Numbered from the stretch's first letter, positions 1 through 6,127 are shown. The stretch is 9,462 nt of DNA from Deltaproteobacteria bacterium (GCA_031279155.1 JAITJB010000228.1:1-9462), one strand, 5' to 3'. Numbers and translations are program-made. Notes: generated by a model from the sequence alone, not told the origin.

Positions 1-49
1 TTCCGGACTTCACGGACTTTATGGACTCTCCGGACTAACTGTACTTTCA
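1..49. repeat. 9-bp tandem repeat at left edge
   Basis: The pentamer GGACT starts at 5, 14, 23 and 32, and a degenerate form (GTACT) starts at 41, giving an exact 9-bp period over five visible copies. The array probably continues past the window edge. Because 9 is a multiple of 3, reading frames stay open through it on both strands: one plus frame reads x-Gly-Leu triplets and stops at 83-85, and one minus frame reads x-Val-Arg-like triplets. It could therefore be coding sequence of a neighbour gene or intergenic repeat DNA; the window does not decide. Confidence 0.75.
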
Positions 50-143
50 GTATTTCCCTTACCCCCATCACATGAACGTACATAGCCGTATATTTTGGCG
101 CAGTTAAGGCGGTTCTAAAGTTAATGAGATATTTACCTTTTCA

Positions 144-172
144 ATCATAGATCCTGAGCTCAAAAAAAACAA
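144..172 (-). promoter_or_regulatory. Candidate leftward promoter
   Basis: On the minus strand, TTGTTT (172-167) and TATGAT (149-144) are separated by exactly 17 bp, an acceptable sigma70 layout. It would fire leftward out of the window. The -35 lies inside the T-tract of the terminator at 161-190, so the match may be a by-product of that T-run. No convincing ribosome-binding site follows; ATG codons occur at 83-81 and 68-66 on the minus strand. Confidence 0.25.
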
Positions 173-190
173 GACGGTCAAAAGACCGTC
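161..190 (-). terminator. Intrinsic terminator, minus strand
   Basis: A perfect 7-bp stem (GACGGTC at 173-179, GACCGTC at 184-190) closes a 4-nt loop. On the minus strand it is followed at once by TTGTTTTTTTTG. This is the best rho-independent terminator in the left flank and the likely 3' end of the leftward transcript carrying the gene at 550-1704, which would then have a 3' untranslated region of about 360 nt containing the 13-bp and 14-bp arrays. Confidence 0.8.
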
Positions 191-199
191 AGTAGTCAG

Positions 200-228
200 A
201 AATAGCCAAATTTTTTGCTATTTTTTCT
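200..228 (+). terminator. Weak plus-strand terminator-like hairpin
   Basis: AAATAGC (200-206) pairs with GCTATTT (217-223) across a 10-nt loop, followed by TTTCT on the plus strand. The stem is AT-rich and therefore weak. It would make sense as the end of a rightward gene entering from the left, convergent with the minus-strand block, but no such gene is proven here. Confidence 0.35.
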
Positions 229-234
229 ATTCCA

Positions 235-302
235 AGCTAGGCTTAAGTTTTAATCTCAAAATGGCTTAGAAGTAAGCCATAGCTTGATTCAAAAGCCTAG
301 CT
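235..302 (-). other. Nested inverted repeat with inner hairpin
   Basis: The outer arms AGCTAGGCTT (235-244) and AAGCCTAGCT (293-302) are perfectly complementary. Between them lies a perfect 8-bp hairpin, ATGGCTTA (261-268) and TAAGCCAT (273-280), with a 4-nt loop. On the minus strand the inner hairpin is followed by TTTTGAG, so it could act as a weak terminator or as an RNA 3'-end structure in the leftward transcript. The right arm overlaps another possible pairing partner at 440-449. Confidence 0.55.
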
Positions 303-430
303 CAAAAGCGTCGCTCAAAGCTGTCGTTCAAAGCTATCGATCGATGCTATCGATCGAAGCTATCGATCGAAGCTATCGTTCAGAGACGCAGGTCAAAGCT
401 GTCGCTTGATGCTATCGCTTAAAGCTGTCG
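288..430. repeat. 13-bp tandem repeat array, about 11 copies
   Basis: Units of exactly 13 bp run from 301 to 430 (ten copies), with a degenerate eleventh at 288-300. The approximate consensus is CTCAAAGCTRTCG. Units vary at the first five positions (CTCAA, TTCAA, ATCGA, CTTGA) while the GCTRTCG end is well kept; the unit at 379-391 is strongly diverged. No insertion or deletion breaks the phase. Since 13 is not a multiple of 3, the array cannot be an in-frame protein repeat. The middle copies carry CGATCG at 338, 351 and 364, each able to pair with the next. Confidence 0.9.
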
Positions 431-450
431 GAAAACCGACTAGGCTTTTT
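421..450 (+). terminator. Hairpin with T-run at end of 13-bp array
   Basis: GTCGG (427-431) pairs with CCGAC (436-440) over an AAAA loop, and AAAGC (421-425) can extend the stem by pairing with GCTTT (444-448) past a small internal loop. T449-T450 and then G follow on the plus strand. It is terminator-like in the plus direction, although no plus-strand gene is seen. In the minus transcript it is simply a stable hairpin. Confidence 0.3.
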
Positions 451-462
451 GTGAGATGATAT

Positions 463-546
463 TTTAACCAAGGCAATTTAACTAAGACATTTTAACCAAG
501 GCATTTTAACCAAGACAATTTAACCAAGGCATTTAAACTAAGACAA
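463..546. repeat. 14-bp tandem repeat array, six copies
   Basis: TTTAAC-type starts occur at 463, 477, 491, 505, 519 and 533, an exact 14-bp period. The consensus is TTTAACYAAGRCAW. Copies 1, 3 and 5 have AAGGCA and copies 2, 4 and 6 have AAGACA, so the true unit is a 28-bp dimer repeated three times. The array ends 4 bp before the stop codon of the gene at 550-1704 and is AT-rich. The period is not a multiple of 3, so it is not a protein repeat. Confidence 0.9.
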
Positions 547-549
547 GTT

Positions 550-1704
550 CTAATTTCTAACTAACTCATTGGGATCGTAAAACTGGACCATCGGGCTATT
601 GGGCGCCTTAGGGGCGGCTACCTCAGGCTTTGATTCGGTCCGGCCGTTATAGTGCCTGACGACCTTGTGGCCAGAAGCCCGCGACAAGACCTCTTGGCCC
701 ATGACTCCGCCCTTAGAATTTGTGTGAACCTCATAGCGATGACCGTCGACTTTGATCTCATCGGTTACGCCCATAAAAAATCCATCTTCGGTCTGACGAG
801 TTCTGGTCCAATAGGGCCCTGGCGCCACTGGTAACGGCCTTGAGGGGTCAGCTGACTGACCAGGGGCTAAGACCTGAGGGATATGGCGCAGATCGGCCTT
901 GGAGGGCTGAGCTGGAGCCTGCGGGGCTTGGGGGCTCTGGGGCGCGTATAAGGCGGCAGATTGCGCGTAATCGTCTCTGAGCCATTCATCGCCTTGTCCT
1001 ACAGTGGGGTTAGGGGTAGCGGCTGCCGGCGGCGTAGCCGGCGCCTCAGGGGCTTTTGGGGCTACTGGCGGGGCGTCATTAAGAGTTACGTAAGTTGCGG
1101 CAGCCGTGGTAGCGGCAGGTATCGCTAGGGCGGCGTTAGGCGCCTCGGTGGTCTCAATGGATAGAATTAAGTCCTTAATCTCTTTTGGATCTAGTCCTGA
1201 GGCCATTAGATTGCGCATAGACTCAGGGGGGAGCGGCGAATTGGGGATCTGAGAAGTATCGGCGTCCATCTCAAGATAAGTCCTAGCCAGTTCATCGCCG
1301 CCATAAGCGGCCATCTCTAAGACAAAGCCTATCTCTAGTGGCGGCCTAGCACGGTGAGAGAGAGCTTGGGTTACGATAATATCGCGGCTTCTTTCGCTTA
1401 AGCCTTTGCTAGTTAACTCAGCTAGATTTAAGGGCTCGGCGGCTAATAGAGAAGATGTTCCAAAAAAAGCCAACATGGCCAAAACAGTTAAGATCTTAAG
1501 GGATTTTATAAATAGCTCGTTTAGACGGCGAGTTGAGATGGGCTGGTGCTCAAGCTTGATGATAATCGGCTCACTGTGAGGGGCTTCTAACGAACAGGCT
1601 TGGCTGCAGGGTTTGTTTTGGCTCCGGCTATCGGCGGAGAGGTGAATTACTTGGACCTTGGTAGATGATGTAGAGGGCGATTGGGAGGATGATTTAGTTG
1701 TCAT
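550..1704 (-). CDS. Membrane-anchored protein with Ala/Pro-rich linker, unknown function
   Basis: I do not recognise this 384-residue protein. Residues 1-60 are hydrophilic and Ser/Thr-rich with two cysteines (C33, C37). A single hydrophobic stretch at about 69-88 ends in an Ala-rich, signal-like site (SSLLAAE). A helical segment (about 92-185) contains two similar 'GL..(R/K)(D/E)I' patterns, around 101-110 and 170-180. An Ala/Pro-rich low-complexity linker covers about 188-295, and a compact C-terminal region (about 296-355) has alternating charged and aromatic residues. The start is supported by GGAG 8 nt before the ATG; no internal start lies just before the hydrophobic stretch, so the long N-terminal tail seems real. 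Topology is probably cytoplasmic tail, one membrane pass, then periplasm, recalling TonB-like layout without any TonB motif I can see. It is last in the gene block, after a strong intercistronic hairpin, with the 14-bp array starting just after its TAG stop. Confidence 0.8.
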   Translation of the reverse strand: MTTKSSSQSPSTSSTKVQVIHLSADSRSQNKPCSQACSLEAPHSEPIIIKLEHQPISTRRLNELFIKSLKILTVLAMLAFFGTSSLLAAEPLNLAELTSKGLSERSRDIIVTQALSHRARPPLEIGFVLEMAAYGGDELARTYLEMDADTSQIPNSPLPPESMRNLMASGLDPKEIKDLILSIETTEAPNAALAIPAATTAAATYVTLNDAPPVAPKAPEAPATPPAAATPNPTVGQGDEWLRDDYAQSAALYAPQSPQAPQAPAQPSKADLRHIPQVLAPGQSADPSRPLPVAPGPYWTRTRQTEDGFFMGVTDEIKVDGHRYEVHTNSKGGVMGQEVLSRASGHKVVRHYNGRTESKPEVAAPKAPNSPMVQFYDPNELVRN

Positions 1705-1733
1705 GGCGCTTACTCCGGTTATATTTAGGCGGC

Positions 1734-1759
1734 TAGCCCGGGAAGCGCTCCCGGGGCTA
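1734..1759. other. Strong G+C-rich intercistronic hairpin
   Basis: TAGCCC (1734-1739) pairs with GGGCTA (1754-1759), and GGGA (1740-1743) with TCCC (1749-1752), leaving one bulged G and a 5-nt loop: about 10 bp in all. On the minus strand it starts 2 nt after the acyltransferase stop. It has no T-tract on either side, so it is probably not an intrinsic terminator but a pause, processing or mRNA-stability element separating the 550-1704 gene from the exporter operon. Confidence 0.6.
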
Positions 1760-1761
1760 TC

Positions 1762-2538
1762 TCAGCCTTGACCGGAGTTAGAGCAATTTTTAGGCCAAGT
1801 TTTCAAAAGAATTTCAGCGGCTTCCATAGATTGATTCATGGCCTTAGTTAGAAACTCGCATTGTTTTTCGGGATCTAAAGCTAGATCTTTTCGGTCAAGC
1901 CAAATCAGATCGCCAAAGCTAGCCGCCAGACGGGAAAACGGAAGGGGGAGTCTTGATTTCGACCAGCTCTTAGAAAAGACTAAAGCCCGGCTGACCGCGC
2001 CCCCCAAGGGGCAGATGGGCCGCCCGGTTTTAGCGGCCAGCCAATAAGCTCCGGCCTTGGCCAGATGCCTAGGACCCCTTGGCCCATCGACGGCCATGAT
2101 GATGTTTTCGCCGGAAGCTAAAGTCCTCTTTAAAGATAATATGGCCTTAACCGCGCCCTTACTAGATGACCCCCGGATAACCGGATAGCCCCAATGGTGG
2201 ACAGCCTGACTTAAGATGTCGCCATCTTTGGAATTACTTACGATAATATTGCCCTTGGAAAAGCCAAAGCGCGGCAGAAGGCTCATTTCTTCACTGTGCC
2301 AGGTGATAAAGATGCAGGGGCCTTTTAGATCAAAAGGATAACCCTCAAAGCGAAAGCCAACTAGATATTTACTATATAGCCCGTAGCCCCTAGCCAGCCA
2401 AGTAGGCCAATTAAATAAAAAATGCCTGCCGAGCCGGTTATCGACCCCTAAGGGAGCGTGCCCTTTTGGGGTAATATCCGGGCCAATAGGTTCGGTCGTC
2501 TGGACCATTGGGCTGAGCTCTTCCTTTGAGCTTAACAT
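1762..2538 (-). CDS. DUF374 family lysophospholipid acyltransferase-like protein
   Basis: This 258-residue protein has the pattern of the DUF374 branch of lysophospholipid acyltransferases: a WHSEEM block (80-85) where the catalytic His is expected, SNSKDG (101-106), RGSSSKGA (122-129) and DGPRGP (151-156), all conserved blocks of that family. Members are thought to act at the inner membrane on lipid or lipid A-type substrates in Gram-negative bacteria; the substrate here cannot be read from sequence. The N-terminus is about 30 residues longer than the conserved core, and Met11 is a possible alternative start, but Met1 has an AGG about 9 nt upstream. No strong membrane helix is evident. It starts 25 nt after the permease stop, so it is very likely co-transcribed with the ABC exporter, suggesting a joint role in envelope lipid handling (inference). 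Confidence 0.88.
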   Translation of the reverse strand: MLSSKEELSPMVQTTEPIGPDITPKGHAPLGVDNRLGRHFLFNWPTWLARGYGLYSKYLVGFRFEGYPFDLKGPCIFITWHSEEMSLLPRFGFSKGNIIVSNSKDGDILSQAVHHWGYPVIRGSSSKGAVKAILSLKRTLASGENIIMAVDGPRGPRHLAKAGAYWLAAKTGRPICPLGGAVSRALVFSKSWSKSRLPLPFSRLAASFGDLIWLDRKDLALDPEKQCEFLTKAMNQSMEAAEILLKTWPKNCSNSGQG

Positions 2539-2563
2539 ACTAAAATACCTATAATAAATCTAG

Positions 2564-4339
2564 CTAGCGCGACTTAGTTTTTCGAGATAAAAATCTCTTG
2601 GGCTTATTATCTAAGTCATCAGGCAAATCCAAACTCCGCGTCTCTTCATCGTAGACTTCTAAAGCCAGTAAGCCTACACGGTAAGGCCTCTTCCAAAGCT
2701 GCCAGGCTAAGGTCAGAACAAAAAGGGCGGCTATGGGAATCAAAATCCCATCAAAAAGCCCCCAATTTAAGGCATGGCGCTTAATGCGAAGGTACCTCAC
2801 CACCGGAAAAGCCGATAAGCCAATAAGTAATAATAGAGACAAACTGGAAGAGACCATAAATATCAGCCCGCCGTAACCGGTGGGCACCTGGGCTAGGTTT
2901 TCAGTTTCAAATCTAGGAAATCTAGCCCCTAAGCCCACCCCAAGTGAGCATAGGCCGGGCGTTAAAATGACAGTTAAAATAAAAGCCGTTAAACTCATCA
3001 CCGGATCAGCGTCCAAAAAGCGGCTGGTCAGCCAAGTTAGAAAAAGAGCCACAATCATGATGGGGGTCATCCAAAAGTAGAGCTTAAACTTTATAAAATC
3101 CCCGGTGGCCATAGGCGAAGAGCGTATGAGCCAATAGGAAAACCCCTCGGCTGAAATCGATGGAAAGGCAAACCTAAGAGATAAGGTGGCAGAGACCAGC
3201 CCAACTAAGCCGACATTTAAAAAGGCAATGGTATTTTCTAAAAAAAAGGCCTGGAGGGGGTAGCGCTTGAGGTTTAAGACGCTAAAATTATAGAGATAAA
3301 TGATCATTAGCGCCCCTAATAGGAACAACTGCGACCATTGAGTGTGATCTCTAAAGAAGATTTTAAAATCCTTGATGGCTAAGGCTCTGGCTTCGGGCCG
3401 CCGGATAAACCTCAAAACCCAGGTAGCCATGTTTAAGAGGCCGCCGGTCTTCTGGCGGCCAGCCCCCTCTTGGCTCTTATTGTAGCCCACCCAATAGAGA
3501 AAATGGGCGGCGTAGGAGGCAACTAAGCCCAAGACCATGGCCATGATCCACAATAAGACCAAAAAGATGAGCTTAAAATCCGTGGCCTTCCCACCCAAAA
3601 GGGGCCAAAGCAAATCGGTAGCCCAGGTGGTCGGGAGCATCGGCGAAGTCGGAGTTTGAAGGGAGGCTAAGTATCCGGCCACGCTCTGAAAGCTATCGGG
3701 GTTAACCAGCTGCTCAGGCCGCAGGAGCCTAAAAGCCAAGTATAACCCCACGAAGGCTAAGAGCCCCAAAAGACTCATGATATCGCGAGTTCTTCTGGCT
3801 GGTAAAATATTTACCAATAAGATAACGGCAATTTGACTGACAAAGCCCGAAGATAAAACCACTGGTATGGCCGTAGGCACCAAAAGAAGATAGTACCAAA
3901 AAGACGCCTTAAACGAAGCCCCAAAGGCTAGAAAGACCGGCAACAAAAAGACCACCGGCATCCAGGCGCTGGCTAAGATCGATTGATAAGATCTAGCCCA
4001 AAATATCGACTCGCGGTCCACAGGGAAAGCCATTAAGAGCGGAAGATCTCTAGCTAAATAGAAACTAGATAGGGCGGTAATTACGGCTGAAAATATCAAA
4101 AGAGCCGAGCCCGTAAGCCACAAGAGGCTAAAGGTCTTGTGGGAGAGGATATCGCCAAAACCCTCAACCGAATAAAACGAGCGGATCATCTTCATGGACA
4201 ATAAAAATAGCGCCGCCCACAAGGCTAGGGTAAAAACACCTAAGGACACCAGCTTAATGCGGCCTCCGGGCCCGGGGTCCTTGAGGTAGTTTTTAAGGCC
4301 TAGAGAGGCCGGCTTTAATAAAATAAGAATTTCCCGCAT
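2564..4339 (-). CDS. ABC exporter permease, about 12 membrane segments
   Basis: This 591-residue integral membrane protein has hydrophobic segments at about 30-49, 71-92, 124-142, 148-177, 186-204, 256-282, 336-352, 371-390, 420-437, 448-470, 489-512 and 529-548. It has a charged loop at about 286-335 containing a KDFKIFFRDHTQW block (323-335) and a YWLIRSSP motif (402-409), both typical of the large 'putative ABC exporter' permeases (ABC_export-like) that pair with a separate ATPase. The C-terminal 40 residues are hydrophilic and charged, probably cytosolic. The gene lies 46 nt after the ATPase stop, so the two should form one transporter. The substrate is unknown. The ribosome-binding site is poor (TTTGG-like only), suggesting translation depends partly on the upstream gene. 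Length fits a full-size permease and I see no frameshift. Confidence 0.88.
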   Translation of the reverse strand: MREILILLKPASLGLKNYLKDPGPGGRIKLVSLGVFTLALWAALFLLSMKMIRSFYSVEGFGDILSHKTFSLLWLTGSALLIFSAVITALSSFYLARDLPLLMAFPVDRESIFWARSYQSILASAWMPVVFLLPVFLAFGASFKASFWYYLLLVPTAIPVVLSSGFVSQIAVILLVNILPARRTRDIMSLLGLLAFVGLYLAFRLLRPEQLVNPDSFQSVAGYLASLQTPTSPMLPTTWATDLLWPLLGGKATDFKLIFLVLLWIMAMVLGLVASYAAHFLYWVGYNKSQEGAGRQKTGGLLNMATWVLRFIRRPEARALAIKDFKIFFRDHTQWSQLFLLGALMIIYLYNFSVLNLKRYPLQAFFLENTIAFLNVGLVGLVSATLSLRFAFPSISAEGFSYWLIRSSPMATGDFIKFKLYFWMTPIMIVALFLTWLTSRFLDADPVMSLTAFILTVILTPGLCSLGVGLGARFPRFETENLAQVPTGYGGLIFMVSSSLSLLLLIGLSAFPVVRYLRIKRHALNWGLFDGILIPIAALFVLTLAWQLWKRPYRVGLLALEVYDEETRSLDLPDDLDNKPKRFLSRKTKSR

Positions 4340-4360
4340 AAAATACCAAATTACAAAAAA

Positions 4361-4387
4361 GCTATTTTAGCCAAATAACTATTTTTT
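4361..4387 (-). other. ATPase-permease spacer with weak hairpin and repeated motif
   Basis: On the minus strand GGCTA and TAGCT form a short 5-bp stem (one G-U pair) followed by TTTTTT, a weak attenuator-like arrangement that could lower permease expression relative to the ATPase. The spacer also holds TTTTAGCCAAATAACTATT on the plus strand (4365-4383), which recurs with one mismatch at 9407-9425. Confidence 0.3.
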
Positions 4388-5138
4388 ATCCTTTAGGACC
4401 ATCGTTTTCGGTTTCGGTATTGGTTAGCTCTAAAAATAGATCTTCTAAGTCGCCGGCGCTGGACCCGACAGTTCGCCTGAGCTCTTCTTCGGCGCCTTCG
4501 CTAATAAGTCGTCCGCGCTCAATAATGCCGATGCGATCGCACAGCCTAGAGGCTAGGCTCATGGTGTGGGTGGACATGAAAATGGCCACGGAATCTTCTC
4601 TGGCCATTTTTTTAAAAATGCCCATGACCAATTTGGCGCCCCTAGGATCTAGCCCGACCATGGGTTCATCGACCACTAAGATCTTGGGCTTGGGTAGTAA
4701 GGCCCCGCTCATGATTAGCCTTTGTTTCATGCCGTGGGAGTAGTTTTCAATCAGCTCATCTCGCCAATCCCACAGCTCGAAGAGCTCTAAGAGCTCCCTA
4801 GATCTTTTTTCGGCAACATCTTTGGGCACCCGGTAGATATCAGCGGTGAAGCTTAAAAACTCTATGCCTGAGAGTTTTTCATACAAAAAAGGCCGATCAG
4901 GGATGTAGCCCAAAATGGCCTTGGCTTCCCTCGGATGGGCGGCCAAATTATAGCCGCCCAAAATTATGCTGCCTGAGGTCGGGGCCAGGGCCCCGGCCAA
5001 CATGCGGATAGTAGTCGTCTTACCGGCCCCGTTAGAGCCCAAAAAACCGTAGATCTCTCCTGGCCGAACATTGATAGTCAGATCGATAACCGCCTTATGG
5101 CTACGGTAGCTCTTGTTGACATTTTCGACTTTAATCAT
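4386..5138 (-). CDS. ABC transporter ATP-binding protein (EcsA-like)
   Basis: This 250-residue protein is a single complete nucleotide-binding domain: Walker A GSNGAGKT (34-41), signature YSHGMKQRL (133-141), Walker B ILVVDEP (153-159), D-loop GLDP (162-165) and switch histidine H191. The usual Q-loop glutamine is replaced by aspartate in the GYIPDRPFLY block (77-86); EcsA-type ATPases of ABC-2-like exporters also have an acidic residue here, so this is a family trait and not damage. It should hydrolyse ATP to power the permease encoded next. The start at MIKVENVNKSY matches family starts, but the only strong Shine-Dalgarno lies 19 nt away inside an inverted repeat. A terminator at 5215-5237 separates it from the upstream gene, so this gene probably opens a new transcription unit. 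Confidence 0.95.
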   Translation of the reverse strand: MIKVENVNKSYRSHKAVIDLTINVRPGEIYGFLGSNGAGKTTTIRMLAGALAPTSGSIILGGYNLAAHPREAKAILGYIPDRPFLYEKLSGIEFLSFTADIYRVPKDVAEKRSRELLELFELWDWRDELIENYSHGMKQRLIMSGALLPKPKILVVDEPMVGLDPRGAKLVMGIFKKMAREDSVAIFMSTHTMSLASRLCDRIGIIERGRLISEGAEEELRRTVGSSAGDLEDLFLELTNTETENDGPKG

Positions 5139-5150
5139 CGGCTGGCGACC

Positions 5151-5164
5151 GGAGGGTCCCTCCT
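5151..5164 (-). promoter_or_regulatory. Shine-Dalgarno inside an inverted repeat
   Basis: In the minus-strand leader of the ABC ATPase gene, AGGAGGG (5164-5158) is followed after one A by CCCTCC (5156-5151). Allowing for a minimum loop, a GGAG/CTCC stem with a 5-nt loop can hide the ribosome-binding site. The element is 19 nt from the ATG, longer than usual spacing, and no closer SD is seen, so refolding of the leader could control translation. Confidence 0.4.
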
Positions 5165-5206
5165 AGCGTTCCCAAGGCGAAATGAAAAATAAAATCGGCC
5201 CTTACG

Positions 5207-5247
5207 AACAAAAGCCCCTCCAGATGAGCTGGAAGGGTAAGTTTTTT
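5207..5247. terminator. Bidirectional intrinsic terminator
   Basis: CCCCTCCAG (5215-5223) pairs with CTGGAAGGG (5229-5237) over a 5-nt loop, nine pairs with one wobble in the minus RNA. On the minus strand it is followed by CTTTTGTT and preceded by a run of A; on the plus strand it is followed by TAAGTTTTTTT. It starts about 20 nt after the stop of the 5258-6127 gene on the minus strand, so it splits the block into two transcription units. Confidence 0.7.
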
Positions 5248-5257
5248 TAGCCCAACT

Positions 5258-6127
5258 CTAGGGCTCTACAGGCTCTTGAATATTAGAAAAGAAGCTTAGC
5301 CCGTATGATGAGATTAACTGCTCGATAAGATCGCCCATGGCTCCTTTAGGTATCTCAGGCGGCGGGCCGGCAAGAGCCAGATTGGCTACTTGTATTACTT
5401 GAGGGTCATCCACCAAAACCAAACCAGCCTCAAGGCTCGGGCTATACTGGTAGACCACCCTGCCGTAGGCGTCAACCCACTGAGCGCTCTGAGAAGTTAG
5501 AAAACTTAAACTTAGCTTGTAAGTCTGGACTTCGGCCGATTGGGCGGTATCGTCTTCAATGGTCAGCTGCCCGGGCTTAAAGCTCATAGATATGGGATCT
5601 AATAGCTCAACGCCCATAGCCCGGCCCAAGGGCATATCCCTTTGATGGCCTAACCAGGGTACCACGCCGGAAACAACTATCGGTCCATTGGGCGGGAGCG
5701 GTAGTGACGCTTCCTTGGCTTGCCCGCCTAAGCTCAGTCGGCAAAGTAGCTTATCGCGATCGACAATAGCTGAGGCTGAGGCCATCTCAGAACCTATGGG
5801 CACCGTAAAGTGAGCTGAAACCAACCGGCCGCGCTGGTCGAAGATGGTCTTAGATATTGTCTTAAAGCCCAAAGCTGTGCCGGCCAGCTTAAAATTTAAA
5901 AGCGACTCCTCCGTAATCTCTAGTTCCCCGCTATCGGGGTTCGTTACCACCTCGCGCCTGGCCCAACCAATGGGCTGAGTCCCTAAGACGAGTTGGTAGA
6001 AAGTTTTTTGGTCAGTTAAGCTAAAGAGAGCGCCGTAGTTAAAGGCAAAATTCCCCGACCAGCCCCACCAACAAAGAAAGATGAGACCGCAAATGAGGAG
6101 AGTAAGCTTAACAAGGTGTTTGGCCAT
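5258..6127 (-). CDS. Membrane-anchored extracytoplasmic protein, unknown function
   Basis: This 289-residue protein has a short basic N-terminus and one hydrophobic helix (about 6-24, containing C13 and C19) with no clear cleavage site or lipobox, so it is probably a signal anchor with the rest outside the cytoplasm. The remainder is a soluble beta-rich pattern: a YQLVLGTQPIGWARREV start (44-60), then alternating hydrophobic strands, a 'DPISMSF' stretch and 'WVDAYGRVVYQ'. This order resembles the beta region found before the catalytic domain in some transglutaminase-like envelope proteins, but no Cys-His-Asp catalytic domain follows. That resemblance is from memory of the pattern and is tentative. 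It starts 15 nt after the PHP gene with no good Shine-Dalgarno, so translation is likely coupled. A terminator follows it, then the ABC exporter genes, hinting at an accessory role near the exporter. Confidence 0.8.
   Translation of the reverse strand: MAKHLVKLTLLICGLIFLCWWGWSGNFAFNYGALFSLTDQKTFYQLVLGTQPIGWARREVVTNPDSGELEITEESLLNFKLAGTALGFKTISKTIFDQRGRLVSAHFTVPIGSEMASASAIVDRDKLLCRLSLGGQAKEASLPLPPNGPIVVSGVVPWLGHQRDMPLGRAMGVELLDPISMSFKPGQLTIEDDTAQSAEVQTYKLSLSFLTSQSAQWVDAYGRVVYQYSPSLEAGLVLVDDPQVIQVANLALAGPPPEIPKGAMGDLIEQLISSYGLSFFSNIQEPVEP

Noticed and set aside
291..449. Classic MITE or insertion sequence remnant
   Set aside because: It has 10-bp inverted ends but no target-site duplication and no transposase remnant; kept only as a structural observation.
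291..546. Replication origin or iteron plasmid origin
   Set aside because: 13-mers with GATC and adjacent AT-rich repeats are suggestive, but there is no DnaA box, no replication gene, and the 13-mers are not AT-rich.
288..546. CRISPR array
   Set aside because: Units are 13-14 bp with no spacers between them, and no cas gene is present.
652..834. Plus-strand 60-codon frame opposite the 550-1704 gene
   Set aside because: No ribosome-binding site and no recognisable domain; lies within a supported minus-strand gene.
4386..5138. Inactive ABC ATPase because the Q-loop glutamine is missing
   Set aside because: All other catalytic motifs are intact and an acidic residue at this place is usual in EcsA-like ATPases.
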